Source: Anaerolineales bacterium UBA2395 (GTDB lineage: Bacteria > Chloroflexota > Anaerolineae > Anaerolineales > Villigracilaceae). Taken from it: DNA of 64,000 bases. Where the stretch lies: the NCBI GenBank assembly GCA_002343775.1, contig DDSH01000014.1, positions 16,523 through 80,522 on the forward strand, given 5' to 3'. Positions 7,104 to 15,688 of the stretch are shown here, piece after piece. The number at the start of each line of letters is the position of its first letter. The first letter of the stretch is position 1. Below the pieces are notes generated by a model that did not search any database, was not told the DNA's origin, and worked only from the letters and a program-made list of their open reading frames with translations. A program made the translations under genes and the position numbers.

Positions 7104-7979
7104 TTATTTCTTCGGTGGCATGGGGACTAGGACGGATGTCCCTGCTTTGTAGGCTTCGTAATCAGGCTGACCACCCCATTTTTCATCGGCGCGTTTTTCC
7201 AAAAGCGGCACGCCGCTGATGCGGGTGAGCAGCAGGATGATGAAGATGGGGGAGATGAGCGTTACCCATTGCCATCCGCGCAGAATGGGCAGGGCAATGA
7301 TCGTAACGCCGATCCACAGCACGATCTCACCGAAGTAATTCGGGTGGCGTGACCAAGCCCACAAGCCGGTATGGATGAACTTGCCCTTGTTGGCGGCGTT
7401 GGCATTGAAGGCGCTCTTCTGCGAGTCTGCGATCACTTCGAATGCAAAGCCGAAGAGCCAGACGAGGAACCCGATCACGGCGAAGGCATCCAACTCTTTG
7501 CGCACGGTGGAGGTAATGGCAGCCAATGCCGCAGCGAGGGAAAAAGCCACCCAAAGCCCCTGCAGGGTCCAGGTCAGCAGGAAGCGGGCGAAGGATTGTT
7601 TGATCTCGCGGAAGCGGCGGTCTTCCCCAGCGGCGCGAATCCGCATGAAGAGGAAGGACGCCAGTCGGATTGCCCAGATGGCGACGATGCCGGTGAGCAG
7701 CAGGGAGCGGTTATCCATGTTGGTGCTGAGGAGCAAAGCCACGGTAATGACCGTGAGGTAGGTGATGCCGCCTGTCAGGTCGTAGAATTTCTCGGTGCGG
7801 AACAGGTAGGCAGGAATGAAGGCGAGCCATTGAATGATGAACGCGAGCGCGACACACAGTGCGAATAAGGGAAAGCCGTTAATGCTGACGCCTCCCTGAC
7901 TTCCGGCAAAGGCAAGACCGGTTGCGATCAACAAGACGATGACGATGGCAATGACCGAGCGTTTGGTTTCAGGACTCAT
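7104..7979 (-). CDS. DUF1295 family membrane protein (steroid 5-alpha-reductase/ICMT-like)
   Basis: A 291-residue protein with about eight membrane segments. The C-terminal part carries the family signature GLWAWSRHPNYFGEIVLW and the closing LEKRADEKWGGQPDYEAYK, which form the cofactor site in steroid 5-alpha-reductase and isoprenylcysteine methyltransferase relatives. It probably reduces or methylates a lipid-like substrate in the membrane. The start at 7979 is chosen because TAGGAAA precedes it; the longer frame overlaps the DegV gene and is not credible. DegV lies 19 nt upstream on the same strand. Confidence 0.82.
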   Translation of the reverse strand: MSPETKRSVIAIVIVLLIATGLAFAGSQGGVSINGFPLFALCVALAFIIQWLAFIPAYLFRTEKFYDLTGGITYLTVITVALLLSTNMDNRSLLLTGIVAIWAIRLASFLFMRIRAAGEDRRFREIKQSFARFLLTWTLQGLWVAFSLAAALAAITSTVRKELDAFAVIGFLVWLFGFAFEVIADSQKSAFNANAANKGKFIHTGLWAWSRHPNYFGEIVLWIGVTIIALPILRGWQWVTLISPIFIILLLTRISGVPLLEKRADEKWGGQPDYEAYKAGTSVLVPMPPKK

Positions 7980-7998
7980 GTTTTTCCTATCGTTTGAT

Positions 7999-8847
7999 TT
8001 ATTTTTTGACGGGGTTCTTTGAAATGACCGCATACCCAACTGCGCCCGGACCCAGGTGCGCTCCGATGACCGGGGTGATATCCATGGAATAGGTTGCCTG
8101 CTCAGGAAGTAAATGGGCAGCATATTGGCGAAATGCCATGGCTTGCTCGGCGGCATTCGTATGCAGCAGGGAGAACTGTTCAATGGGTTGAAGTTCTTCC
8201 AGCATTTTCAAAAGTCGGGCTTCGGCTTTGTGGGTGGTGCGTACACGCTCGGAACCGGGTTGTCCGTTTTGCATGGTGAGGATCGGTTTCAGTTGTAACA
8301 CACTTCCGATGCCTGCGATGAATCTGTTCATGCGTCCGCTGCGCCGCAGGAATTCAAGCGTATCCAACCGCGCTGCAACAAATGTCCGCGCCTTGAGATC
8401 ATCCAGCGCGGTTTCGATCTCCTGCATCGACTTGCCTTCCAGCGCCATGCGGGCGGCGCGTTCCACTTGAAAGCCCGTCCCCAAACTGAGTTGTCCTGCG
8501 TCACGCACGGTGACAGGAATTTGTTTGAATTCCTGCGAGGCATTCCTCGCTATGTTGACGGTGGCGCTTAGTTTTTCTGAAATGTGAATGGAAAGGATTT
8601 CGGTGCAGCCCTTTTCTGCCAGGGTTTGGTAGGCGTTTTTGAAGGCATCCACGCCGGGAGTGCCGGTTGTGGGGTGTACGCTGTAACCCGGCAGGTTCGT
8701 ATAAAAATCTTTGCGGGTAATGTCTACACCGTCCAGGTAGCCCTTGTCGCCAATGTTGATATAAAGCGGCACCACCGTGATTTTCAATTCCTGTATCACA
8801 TGTGGTGGCAGGTCACAGGTTGAGTCGGTAACGATCGCAATGGACAT
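7999..8847 (-). CDS. DegV family fatty-acid-binding protein
   Basis: A 282-residue DegV protein, the usual family length. It opens with the hallmark IVTDSTCDLP and has the TGTPGVDAF loop, the SATVNIAR segment and the closing VIGAHLGPGAVGYAV motif. Family members bind one fatty acid in the cytosol and in Gram-positive bacteria act as FakB subunits that present it to the kinase FakA. No fakA is visible here. CGGAGGA lies upstream of the ATG and a TATAAT box lies further up at 8904-8909. Confidence 0.92.
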   Translation of the reverse strand: MSIAIVTDSTCDLPPHVIQELKITVVPLYINIGDKGYLDGVDITRKDFYTNLPGYSVHPTTGTPGVDAFKNAYQTLAEKGCTEILSIHISEKLSATVNIARNASQEFKQIPVTVRDAGQLSLGTGFQVERAARMALEGKSMQEIETALDDLKARTFVAARLDTLEFLRRSGRMNRFIAGIGSVLQLKPILTMQNGQPGSERVRTTHKAEARLLKMLEELQPIEQFSLLHTNAAEQAMAFRQYAAHLLPEQATYSMDITPVIGAHLGPGAVGYAVISKNPVKK

Positions 8848-8903
8848 GGCTTGTCCTCCGTTTTGGCTTATTGGTAAATTGTCTTTTGTATGATCTTGTA
8901 TTA

Positions 8904-8909
8904 ATTATA
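8904..8909 (-). promoter_or_regulatory. -10 box for degV
   Basis: A perfect TATAAT on the minus strand, about 56 nt upstream of the degV ATG. It leaves room for a normal leader with a GGAGG ribosome site. Confidence 0.45.
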
Positions 8910-8944
8910 ACCATGATACGAACTTTGGTAGGTTCCCCTTAGAG

Positions 8945-9077
8945 AGTGTCTGAAAAAATTAAATATTCACCACAGATAAACACGGATGAACGCTGATTTT
9001 TGGATGGATTTTCGACAAAAGAACATTTTATCCTTTTTATCTGTGTTCCTCTGTGGTTAAAATACTTTTCAGACACT
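8945..9077. repeat. 133-bp inverted-repeat (MITE-like) element
   Basis: The ends AGTGTCTGAAAA are perfect inverted copies. The match continues inward, with gaps, through ACCACAGA and AACAC-GAT, giving imperfect arms of roughly 48 bp around an AT-rich centre. There is no ORF inside. Elements containing CCACAGATaaACACgGAT are common between genes in many bacteria and look like non-autonomous mobile or structural repeats. It separates degV from the ydeI-like gene and almost touches the stop codon of the latter. Confidence 0.7.
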
Positions 9078-9080
9078 TTC

Positions 9081-9644
9081 TTAGTAATGTTTGTCGATAC
9101 CCCCGAACCCGATCAACTTATTTTCCTCTGTCATGCGGATGAAGTGCCTTAGTCGCTTCTCGAACTCGCCGGGGCGTTTTCTTGCTGCGTCGATATAGGC
9201 AACCCGAATCCGGATGTAGGAATCTGAAAAGTTTTTGAAATTCGTCCAAGCCCTTTTATTCCCCTTGAGCGCTGAAAGAATATCCGCCGGAATGAAAAAC
9301 TCCGCATTCAGGATTTCCCCCAATGTATCCGCCACTTCTTTGATGATTTTCTTTTGCGAGACAAGGCTGCGTAAGCGTTCGATGTTTGCTTGAGAGTATT
9401 TTGCGTTCGCTTTGCGCGGCGAAAACCGTTGGACGGTATGCTCGTCGTCCAAGGTCTTGATGATCGAGTCGATCCAGCCGAAGCACAGGGCTTCCTCCAC
9501 TGCGTCGTTGTATTCGATGCGCGGCTTGCCGGTCGCTTTCCTGGGGTACACCAGCCAGATCTCCGGTTCGCTCATGTAATGCTTCTTCAGCCAGTTCCGC
9601 CAGTCTTTGCGGTTGGTGATGTAAAGGGTTTGGGAGATGTCCAT
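9081..9644 (-). CDS. YdeI/OmpD-associated family protein
   Basis: A 187-residue cytosolic protein of the YdeI family. The N-terminal part has the family pattern WLKKHYMSEPEIWLVYPRK and the conserved EEALCFGWIDS. The C-terminal helix ends with FEKRLRHFIRMTEENK, typical of the C-terminal YdeI repeat. The biochemical role is unknown; E. coli homologues are linked to bacteriocin or peptide resistance. Its ATG overlaps the stop of the reductase-like gene upstream by one base (TAATG), so translation is coupled. Confidence 0.85.
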   Translation of the reverse strand: MDISQTLYITNRKDWRNWLKKHYMSEPEIWLVYPRKATGKPRIEYNDAVEEALCFGWIDSIIKTLDDEHTVQRFSPRKANAKYSQANIERLRSLVSQKKIIKEVADTLGEILNAEFFIPADILSALKGNKRAWTNFKNFSDSYIRIRVAYIDAARKRPGEFEKRLRHFIRMTEENKLIGFGGIDKHY

Positions 9645-10174
9645 TATTTGTAAACCTTGTATTTATTTTGAACCAAGCCGTTGCGGAAGGAACGCGATAC
9701 AAGTAATTCCAGCTTTATATCTTTTTCAAGGCTGCCGAAGAGCGGCAATCCCATGCCGATGAGAATGGGAATGGTGGTGATGGTCATCTCATCCACCAGC
9801 CCTTCGCGTAAAAAATTTTGGATGGTCACGCCGCCGTCGAGATAAATGTGTCGGCTGCCGCGCCGCTCCAATTCGTGGACCAGTTCGAGGGGAGACAAAT
9901 GAAGCGCTTCAGCTTTATCGGTCAGTTCGGGGGAGAGGGTCAATTTGCGGCTGGTGAGCACGATCACTTTCTTCTCGTAATGCCAGCCGCCGAAGGTCAG
10001 CACTTTATCGAATGTGTTTCTGCCCATCACAACATGGTCGATGTCAGACATGAATTCGGCGTAGCCGTAATCCTCGCCGCTTTCGCCGCCGGGCAACCAA
10101 TCAATCTCACCATTCTTGCGGGCGATGAATCCGTCTGCGCTAACGGCAATGTACACAGAAACTTTAAGGGTCAT
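9644..10174 (-). CDS. Dihydrofolate reductase-like (RibD C-terminal) protein
   Basis: A 176-residue single-domain protein of the DHFR/RibD-C family (YyaP/YwjB type). It has the N-terminal SVYIAVSADGFIAR, VVMGRNTFDKV, and the NADPH-site strand YLDGGVTIQNFLREGLVDEM. It probably reduces a pteridine or pyrimidine-like compound with NADPH; the substrate is not known. The ATG at 10174 is chosen because GGAGA precedes it by 8 nt. The 31 upstream residues of the longer frame are not family-like. First gene of an operon with the ydeI-like gene. Confidence 0.88.
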   Translation of the reverse strand: MTLKVSVYIAVSADGFIARKNGEIDWLPGGESGEDYGYAEFMSDIDHVVMGRNTFDKVLTFGGWHYEKKVIVLTSRKLTLSPELTDKAEALHLSPLELVHELERRGSRHIYLDGGVTIQNFLREGLVDEMTITTIPILIGMGLPLFGSLEKDIKLELLVSRSFRNGLVQNKYKVYK

Positions 10175-10204
10175 TTTTTTTCTCCATGTGGTTTTATTGG
10201 TGCG

Positions 10205-10210
10205 ATTATA
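10205..10210 (-). promoter_or_regulatory. -10 box of the reductase-ydeI operon
   Basis: A perfect minus-strand TATAAT about 30 nt upstream of the ATG at 10174. No convincing -35 was found. Confidence 0.45.
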
Positions 10211-10294
10211 TGGCAGGATGTGAAAGTGTCTGTTCGGTCTTTTGGATGGGGAAGGTGATTTCCCCATCCGTTGGAAAAATGCCTTCGATCAGGG

Positions 10295-12700
10295 TTACTC
10301 CGATCCTTCCTGGTTTATGATCTCGTTCAGGAAGAATTCGACGATGGCGGGTTCGAATTGCCTGCCGCTTTGCTCGCGGATGTATTGGATCGCTTTATGT
10401 TTCGTCCACTTTTTGCGGTAGGGGCGGTCGCTTGTGATCGCATCCCAGACATCCACCACGGCGAAGATGCGCGCTGACAGGGGAATCTGAGTCTCGAACA
10501 GCCCGCGCGGATACCCGCTGCCATCCCATTTTTCGTGGTGGCAGTAGGGAATATCCAACGCTTCTTTTAGGTAAGCGATCTGACTGAGCAGGTTATAGGC
10601 GAACTGCGGATGCTTGCGCATGACCTCCCATTCTGCTTCGGTGAGTGGACCTTCCTTGAACAGGATGTAATCCGGCACGCCCATTTTTCCAATGTCGTGC
10701 AGCAGCGCTCCCCGGCGGATGTGTGGGATCTGTTCCTCTGAGATATGCATCGCGCGCGCCAGTTTGATGGTCATATCTGTTACGCGCTGGGTGTGACCCT
10801 CAGTTTCCTTGTCACGCAAATCCAGCGCGCGTGACCAGCCTTCGATGGTGGCTTCGTAAGCGAGGACCAGGTCGGTGTTGGAGCGCTGCATTCCCTGGAC
10901 CAGCAGGGCATTGTCCACGGCGATGGCTGTCTGCCACCCGAGACCGTCGAGAAAGTTAAGCCATTCCATGTCGGGTCTGAGCGGGCTGCGGTGAAAGACT
11001 TCTAAAACCCCTTTGACCTCGCCTCTGGCAACCAACGGGACGCCAAAATAAGCCTGAAAATTCTCATCTGCCAGAAGTTTTTTACGTGTGAAATCCTTGC
11101 TTTCCATCGCCGGGTCGTCAAAGGATAGGATGCGTCGTTCGAGTGCGGCTTTCCCTGCGAAGCCATCGCCAAGGCGCAGGCTGGTGGATTCTATCTCGCG
11201 TGTGCGGAAACCTTGCCCCATGGCATATTCCAATCGCCCATTTTCCGGTCTGAACAGCAGGACGCTGGCGGCATCCACGCCGAGTTGTTTGATGGTCTGT
11301 TCCAGTACCACGCTGATCGAGATGCGAAGATCGAAGGTGTTGCTGATTGCCAGGTCGATGGTGCGAAGCGCCCCAAGCCGTTCCAATTGTTTCAGGGTCT
11401 GTTCGTGCAGGCGGGTGCGTTCCAATCCCAGGGCGGCTCGGTCTGCAAAAATGGACATGAGGCGTTCGTCGTCTTCATGAAAGGCGTTCAGGTCAGGGCT
11501 TTGCACATCCAGCGCGCCGATGACATCGCTGCCGATCTTGAGCGGGATGACCAGCTCGGAGCGTGCCAGTTCCCAATTGGGCGCGTATTCGTCTTCTTTT
11601 GTCACATCCGGTGCATTGATGATCTGCCCGGTCCGTACGGCTTTTGCCACCAGTCCGGGTTTGTGCAAGTTCAAGACAGCTCCGCCCACCTGCCTGGCGT
11701 ATGGTCCTGCAACTGCGACGCGTTCCAGGTCGCCGGTGGTTTGTTTCAACAGCAGGAGGCTGCAATTGGATTGCTGGAATTCACGCAGCACGGTTTGGAC
11801 GATGGTTTGGGCAAGTTCGGAGAGTTCATCCAACGCGCCGATGAGCAGCGCTTCGGAGGCACGATACAGCCGCATCAATTCGGCGTTCCTTTGTTCCAGT
11901 TCCGCATCGCGTTGTTGGAGCGCCTCCTCGGCTTTTTTTCGCTCGGTTATGTCGTGCGCCAGTACAAGACGCGCATTGCGCTCCAGCCACTGGATGGCGT
12001 GCGAAGTGATCTCCACGTGGATCAGCGTCCCGTCCTTTCGGCGATGCCGCCATCCGCTGGAAATCTGGTCGTCTTCCTTCAAGGTATCAAGATGTTTCCT
12101 GAGTGCGGGCAGGTCTTCCGGCGGACGGAGATCGCTGATGGTCATGTTCAGAAATTCGTCGCGGCTGTATCCGTAATGTTTCACGGCCGCATCGTTCACC
12201 GCCAGGAAACGCAAGTGCTCCACATCGTATACCCACATGGGATGTGGATTGGATTCGAATAACATGCGGTAATGGTTTTCACTTCGTTGCAGCGCTTCGA
12301 TGGCAGATTTGCGTTCCTGGCGGATTTTTACATCGCGCAATTCCCGTTCGATGGCGGGACCCAGCCGTGCATAGTTGCCTTTTACGATGAAATCATGCGC
12401 GCCGGCTTTCAGGGCTTCCACGGCGGTTTCCTCCCCGATGGTGCCGGAGACGATGATGAACGGCAGGTCTCTGCCGCTTTCGTGTAGAATGTTCAATGCC
12501 TGCATTGCCCGGAACTGCGGTAGGGAGAAATCACACAGGATCAGGTCCAATGGTGTGCTTTCAAGGATGGCTTGCATCTCCGGCGCGGTCTCGACGCACT
12601 GATAGTCCACCTGGTAGTCGTTTTTCTCAAGTTCGCGCAGGAGCAGGAGTATGTCGTTTTCCGAGTCTTCGATGATCAGAACTCGCAGATTTTTTTTCAT
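10295..12700 (-). CDS. REC-PAS-GAF-GAF-HD-GYP signalling protein
   Basis: An 801-residue cytosolic protein. Domains in order: receiver (5-120, LIIEDSEND and phospho-acceptor in LILCDFSLP), PAS with PAC (about 140-255, ending HDITERKKAEE), coiled coil, two GAF domains (about 275-425 and 440-590), and an HD-GYP phosphodiesterase (about 610-795). The last has HD in LLHDIGKMG, then HPQFAYNLL, and the naming motif in WDGSGYPRG. HD-GYP enzymes degrade cyclic-di-GMP. It lies 5 nt after the receiver gene and is the last gene of a three-gene two-component operon, so the upstream kinase may control it. Confidence 0.92.
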   Translation of the reverse strand: MKKNLRVLIIEDSENDILLLLRELEKNDYQVDYQCVETAPEMQAILESTPLDLILCDFSLPQFRAMQALNILHESGRDLPFIIVSGTIGEETAVEALKAGAHDFIVKGNYARLGPAIERELRDVKIRQERKSAIEALQRSENHYRMLFESNPHPMWVYDVEHLRFLAVNDAAVKHYGYSRDEFLNMTISDLRPPEDLPALRKHLDTLKEDDQISSGWRHRRKDGTLIHVEITSHAIQWLERNARLVLAHDITERKKAEEALQQRDAELEQRNAELMRLYRASEALLIGALDELSELAQTIVQTVLREFQQSNCSLLLLKQTTGDLERVAVAGPYARQVGGAVLNLHKPGLVAKAVRTGQIINAPDVTKEDEYAPNWELARSELVIPLKIGSDVIGALDVQSPDLNAFHEDDERLMSIFADRAALGLERTRLHEQTLKQLERLGALRTIDLAISNTFDLRISISVVLEQTIKQLGVDAASVLLFRPENGRLEYAMGQGFRTREIESTSLRLGDGFAGKAALERRILSFDDPAMESKDFTRKKLLADENFQAYFGVPLVARGEVKGVLEVFHRSPLRPDMEWLNFLDGLGWQTAIAVDNALLVQGMQRSNTDLVLAYEATIEGWSRALDLRDKETEGHTQRVTDMTIKLARAMHISEEQIPHIRRGALLHDIGKMGVPDYILFKEGPLTEAEWEVMRKHPQFAYNLLSQIAYLKEALDIPYCHHEKWDGSGYPRGLFETQIPLSARIFAVVDVWDAITSDRPYRKKWTKHKAIQYIREQSGRQFEPAIVEFFLNEIINQEGSE

Positions 12701-12705
12701 GAGCG

Positions 12706-13143
12706 CTATTGAGGCGGTGCCTCGTTCAAGACCAGCCAGTACATCCCCAATTGACGGATCGCTTCGACGAACTGGCTGAAATCCACCGGCTTGCGGACGT
12801 AGGAATTAGCGCCCAATTTGTAACTTTTGATCAGGTCCTGTTCTTCCTTCGAAGAAGTGAGTACCACGACCGGCAGCAGGCGAGTTCGCTCGTCCGCGCG
12901 GATGCGGCGCAGCACTTCCAACCCGTCCACCTTGGGAAGTTTCAAATCCAGCAGAATGACCTCTGGTATTTCTTGGTGGTCGCGTTCGGCGTACGCGCCT
13001 GTAAAAAAGAGGAAATCCAATGCCTCTGCTCCATCGCGTACGATTGCAAGGTTATTGGCGATCTTGTTCTTTTTGAGCGCCCGGACGGTCAGGGCTTCGT
13101 CGTCGGGGTTGTCTTCGACCAGCAGGATCATTTTATATATCAT
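12706..13143 (-). CDS. Single-domain response regulator (Rcp1/CheY-like)
   Basis: A 145-residue stand-alone receiver: acidic pair in LLVEDNPDD, phospho-acceptor Asp in VILLDLKLP, conserved Thr-Ser in VVLTSS and Lys in YVRKPVDF. It has no output domain. The FxG-rich loop and length match regulators that pair with phytochrome-like kinases. The ATG at 13143 has CGGAG upstream and overlaps the kinase gene by 11 nt; a second in-frame ATG lies at 13131. Likely phosphorylated by the kinase just upstream and a relay to the HD-GYP protein just downstream. Confidence 0.92.
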   Translation of the reverse strand: MIYKMILLVEDNPDDEALTVRALKKNKIANNLAIVRDGAEALDFLFFTGAYAERDHQEIPEVILLDLKLPKVDGLEVLRRIRADERTRLLPVVVLTSSKEEQDLIKSYKLGANSYVRKPVDFSQFVEAIRQLGMYWLVLNEAPPQ

Positions 13144-14632
13144 TGGCGGCTCCGTTTATGGTGAAGTAGAAGGTGGCGCCTTTGCCCGCTTTACTGTCCG
13201 CCCAGATGCGCCCGCCGTGAATGGTGATGATGCGGTGAACGGTCGCCAGACCGATCCCGGTGCCGGGATATTCGCTCACCGAGTGCAGTCGTTGAAAGAC
13301 GCCGAACAACTTGTCGGCGTATGCCATGTCAAATCCCACCCCATTGTCGCGGACGAAGAAGATGCGTTCTTTCGTCCTGCTCTTCTGCCCGAACTCTATC
13401 GATGTATGTTCCTGCTTGGAGGTGAACTTCCAGGCGTTGCCCAGCAGGTTATCGAAGACGATACGCATCAGGCGCGGATCGCCTTCCACCATCAGGTCGG
13501 GCATGATGGTGATCATCGCCTTTCTTTCGGGTTGGCTTTCCTGCAGCGAGGCGGCGATTTCCCCCGCGATCTGGCTCAGGTTGATAAAACGAGTTTGCAG
13601 GGGAGTGCGTGTGACGCGCGAGAGGGCAAGCAGGTCGTCAATGAGAACCGCCATGCGTTGGGCTGCCAACCGGACGCGTTCGAGGTAATTGCGTCCCTCC
13701 GGCGGCAGGGTTTCACCGTAATCTTCCAGCAGCACCTGGCTGAAGCCGTCAATGCTTCGCAAGGGTGCGCGCAGGTCGTGTGATACCGAATAACTGAACG
13801 ATTCCAATTCCTTGTTTGCGGCTTCCAACTGGGCGGTGTGTTGCTGCAAGTCGCTGTTCAGTTTCTTGATATCTTCTTCGTTCTTTTTGCGGTAGGTGAC
13901 ATCCCGCACCACTGCGCTGACGAGTAGATTCCCGTCCATCTCCAGCGGACTGAGGCTGATCTCGACCGGGAACTCGCTGTTGTTCTTCCTTAACCCATAT
14001 AGATCCAGACCTACTCCCATCGGACGCACGGGCGCTTCCACGTAATACCCCTCTCGGTGTCCGACATGTTTTTTTCGAAAACGCTTCGGCACCAGCGTTT
14101 CGATGGGCAGTCCCACGATCTCATCGCGCAGATAGCCGAACATTTTCTCCGTTTGCGAGTTGACCAGTTGGATGATTCCCGCACGATCCACGACGATGAT
14201 CGCATCCGGCGCGGACTCCAGCAGCCCGCGAAATTTTCGCTCGGCATTCTGACGCTCGGTTACATCGCGGATGGCAGCGATGGCGAACGTTCTGCCCTCT
14301 GCCTCCAATGGACTGAGGCTGATCTCAATGGGGATCTCGCTGCCATCCCGTTTCAAGCCGAACAGTTCCAAGCCAATTCCCATGGGGCGCACACGCATGT
14401 CCGCAAAGTATCCGCTGCGATGACGCTCGTGCTTATTGTGATAACGGGGAGGAACCAGCACTTCAATGGGCTGTCCTTGAATATCGCTGCGAGCCCATCC
14501 GAACATTTTTTCGAACTGCGAGTTGACAACCATGATGCTGCCCTTGCCATCGACGATCACCATGGCATCGGGCGCTGCCTCAAGAAGATGGAGAAATTTT
14601 CGATCTTTGAACACGGACCTAAAGCCTTTCAC
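13133..14632 (-). CDS. Soluble PAS-PAS histidine kinase
   Basis: A 499-residue sensor kinase without membrane segments. Two tandem PAS domains (about 12-135 and 135-260) are near-duplicates, each with PDAxxxVD and RPMGxGLxLxGL. They are followed by a coiled coil, a HisKA domain with phospho-His in SVSHDLRAPLRSIDGF, and HATPase_c with N box (DNLLGNAWKF), G1 (DNGVGFD) and G2 (GTGIGLA). The kinase half resembles that of bacteriophytochromes. The start is a GTG without a clear ribosome site, so the exact N-terminus is uncertain. It heads the operon kinase, receiver, HD-GYP. Confidence 0.9.
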   Translation of the reverse strand: MKGFRSVFKDRKFLHLLEAAPDAMVIVDGKGSIMVVNSQFEKMFGWARSDIQGQPIEVLVPPRYHNKHERHRSGYFADMRVRPMGIGLELFGLKRDGSEIPIEISLSPLEAEGRTFAIAAIRDVTERQNAERKFRGLLESAPDAIIVVDRAGIIQLVNSQTEKMFGYLRDEIVGLPIETLVPKRFRKKHVGHREGYYVEAPVRPMGVGLDLYGLRKNNSEFPVEISLSPLEMDGNLLVSAVVRDVTYRKKNEEDIKKLNSDLQQHTAQLEAANKELESFSYSVSHDLRAPLRSIDGFSQVLLEDYGETLPPEGRNYLERVRLAAQRMAVLIDDLLALSRVTRTPLQTRFINLSQIAGEIAASLQESQPERKAMITIMPDLMVEGDPRLMRIVFDNLLGNAWKFTSKQEHTSIEFGQKSRTKERIFFVRDNGVGFDMAYADKLFGVFQRLHSVSEYPGTGIGLATVHRIITIHGGRIWADSKAGKGATFYFTINGAANDI

Positions 14633-14794
14633 GGTTCATTAAACAAATCTCACGACCAGCCAATAAAGAAGTAAATCGGTCTTTCTTGTGCGGATAAAAT
14701 CAGACAGAAATTATCCAATTTCAAGGAAATATACAACTTAATCCGCGGAAAATCAAGCGACCATAGTACTAAAATTCTTAATGGGTACTTGGCA

Positions 14795-14800
14795 TATAAT
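14795..14800 (+). promoter_or_regulatory. -10 box of the DUF72 gene
   Basis: A perfect TATAAT ends 6 nt before the ATG at 14807 with no Shine-Dalgarno sequence. An upstream in-frame TTG at 14789 would place this box inside the gene, which argues against that start. Confidence 0.7.
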
Positions 14801-14806
14801 ATTTGT

Positions 14807-15688
14807 ATGACACTTTATCTCGGTTGTCCCGTTTGGTCGTTCAAAGGCTGGGTGGGGAATTTCTATCCCAAAGGCACGCCATCCAAAGACTTTCTGCGCG
14901 AATACGCAAAGCGCCTCAACGCCAACGAGGGAAACACCACCTTTTATGCCATCCCTGCCCCTCAAACCATCGTGTCGTGGATCGAACAAACCCCCGAGAC
15001 CTTCAAATTTTGTCTGAAGATCCCCAAAGCGATCAGCCATCATGGGAAATTGAAGGCTTATATTGACCGGGCTGCCGAGTTCGTGAATGTGATGCGCCCG
15101 CTCGCTTCGCGTCTTGGACCGATGTTTCTGCAACTGCCACCCAGTTATTCGCCTGCGCTGATGCCTGACCTGACCGCGTTCTTGTCCGCCTTTCCGGCGG
15201 ATGTGCGCTTGGGAGTGGAAGTCCGTCACCTCGACTGGTTCGAGGATGGACATCGCAACGCGCTCAACAAATTGCTGGCAGATCACAACATGGCGCGCGT
15301 GGTCATCGATACCCGCCCGATCCGTAATTTGGCGGGAGATGAACGCCTCAAAGGCAGCACCTATGAAAGTCTGCTCGAGGCGCGCGAGCGCAAGCCGAAT
15401 GTGCCGGTCTTTGAAGAAGTGACCGCCGACTTCACCTTCCTGCGTTTCATCGGTCACCCCGAAATGGAGCAAAATCAGATATGGATGAACGAATGGATCC
15501 CCAAACTTGTAGACCAGTTAACCAGTGGGATGGAGGCGTTCGTCTTTTGTCACTCGCCCGATAATTTGTTGGCTCCCTACATCGCGAAAGAATTTCACAG
15601 CCAGCTTTCCTCTCGAATCAAAATCGCCCCACTGCCGTGGGACGACCTTGAAACGCCGAGCGAGCCGTATCAGCCGACTTTATTCTAA
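14807..15688 (+). CDS. DUF72 (YecE-like) TIM-barrel protein
   Basis: A 293-residue DUF72 protein. It has the N-terminal YLGCPVWSFKGWVGNFYP, the NANEGNTTFYAIP segment, FKFCLKIPKAISHHG and the later VEVRHLDWF, all family marks of a TIM-barrel resembling xylose isomerase-type or nuclease barrels. Biochemical function is unknown. The start is fixed by the leaderless -10 box and by the family N-terminus. The 3' end overlaps the convergent GMC oxidoreductase by 3 bases, so the two transcripts run into each other without a visible terminator. Confidence 0.9.
   Translation: MTLYLGCPVWSFKGWVGNFYPKGTPSKDFLREYAKRLNANEGNTTFYAIPAPQTIVSWIEQTPETFKFCLKIPKAISHHGKLKAYIDRAAEFVNVMRPLASRLGPMFLQLPPSYSPALMPDLTAFLSAFPADVRLGVEVRHLDWFEDGHRNALNKLLADHNMARVVIDTRPIRNLAGDERLKGSTYESLLEARERKPNVPVFEEVTADFTFLRFIGHPEMEQNQIWMNEWIPKLVDQLTSGMEAFVFCHSPDNLLAPYIAKEFHSQLSSRIKIAPLPWDDLETPSEPYQPTLF

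Noticed and set aside
7980..8183. N-terminal extension of the DUF1295 protein by 68 residues
   Set aside because: It would overlap the DegV gene; the ribosome site and family start support 7979.
11213..12262. 349-residue plus-strand open frame
   Set aside because: Antisense to the HD-GYP gene, with low-complexity shadow composition.
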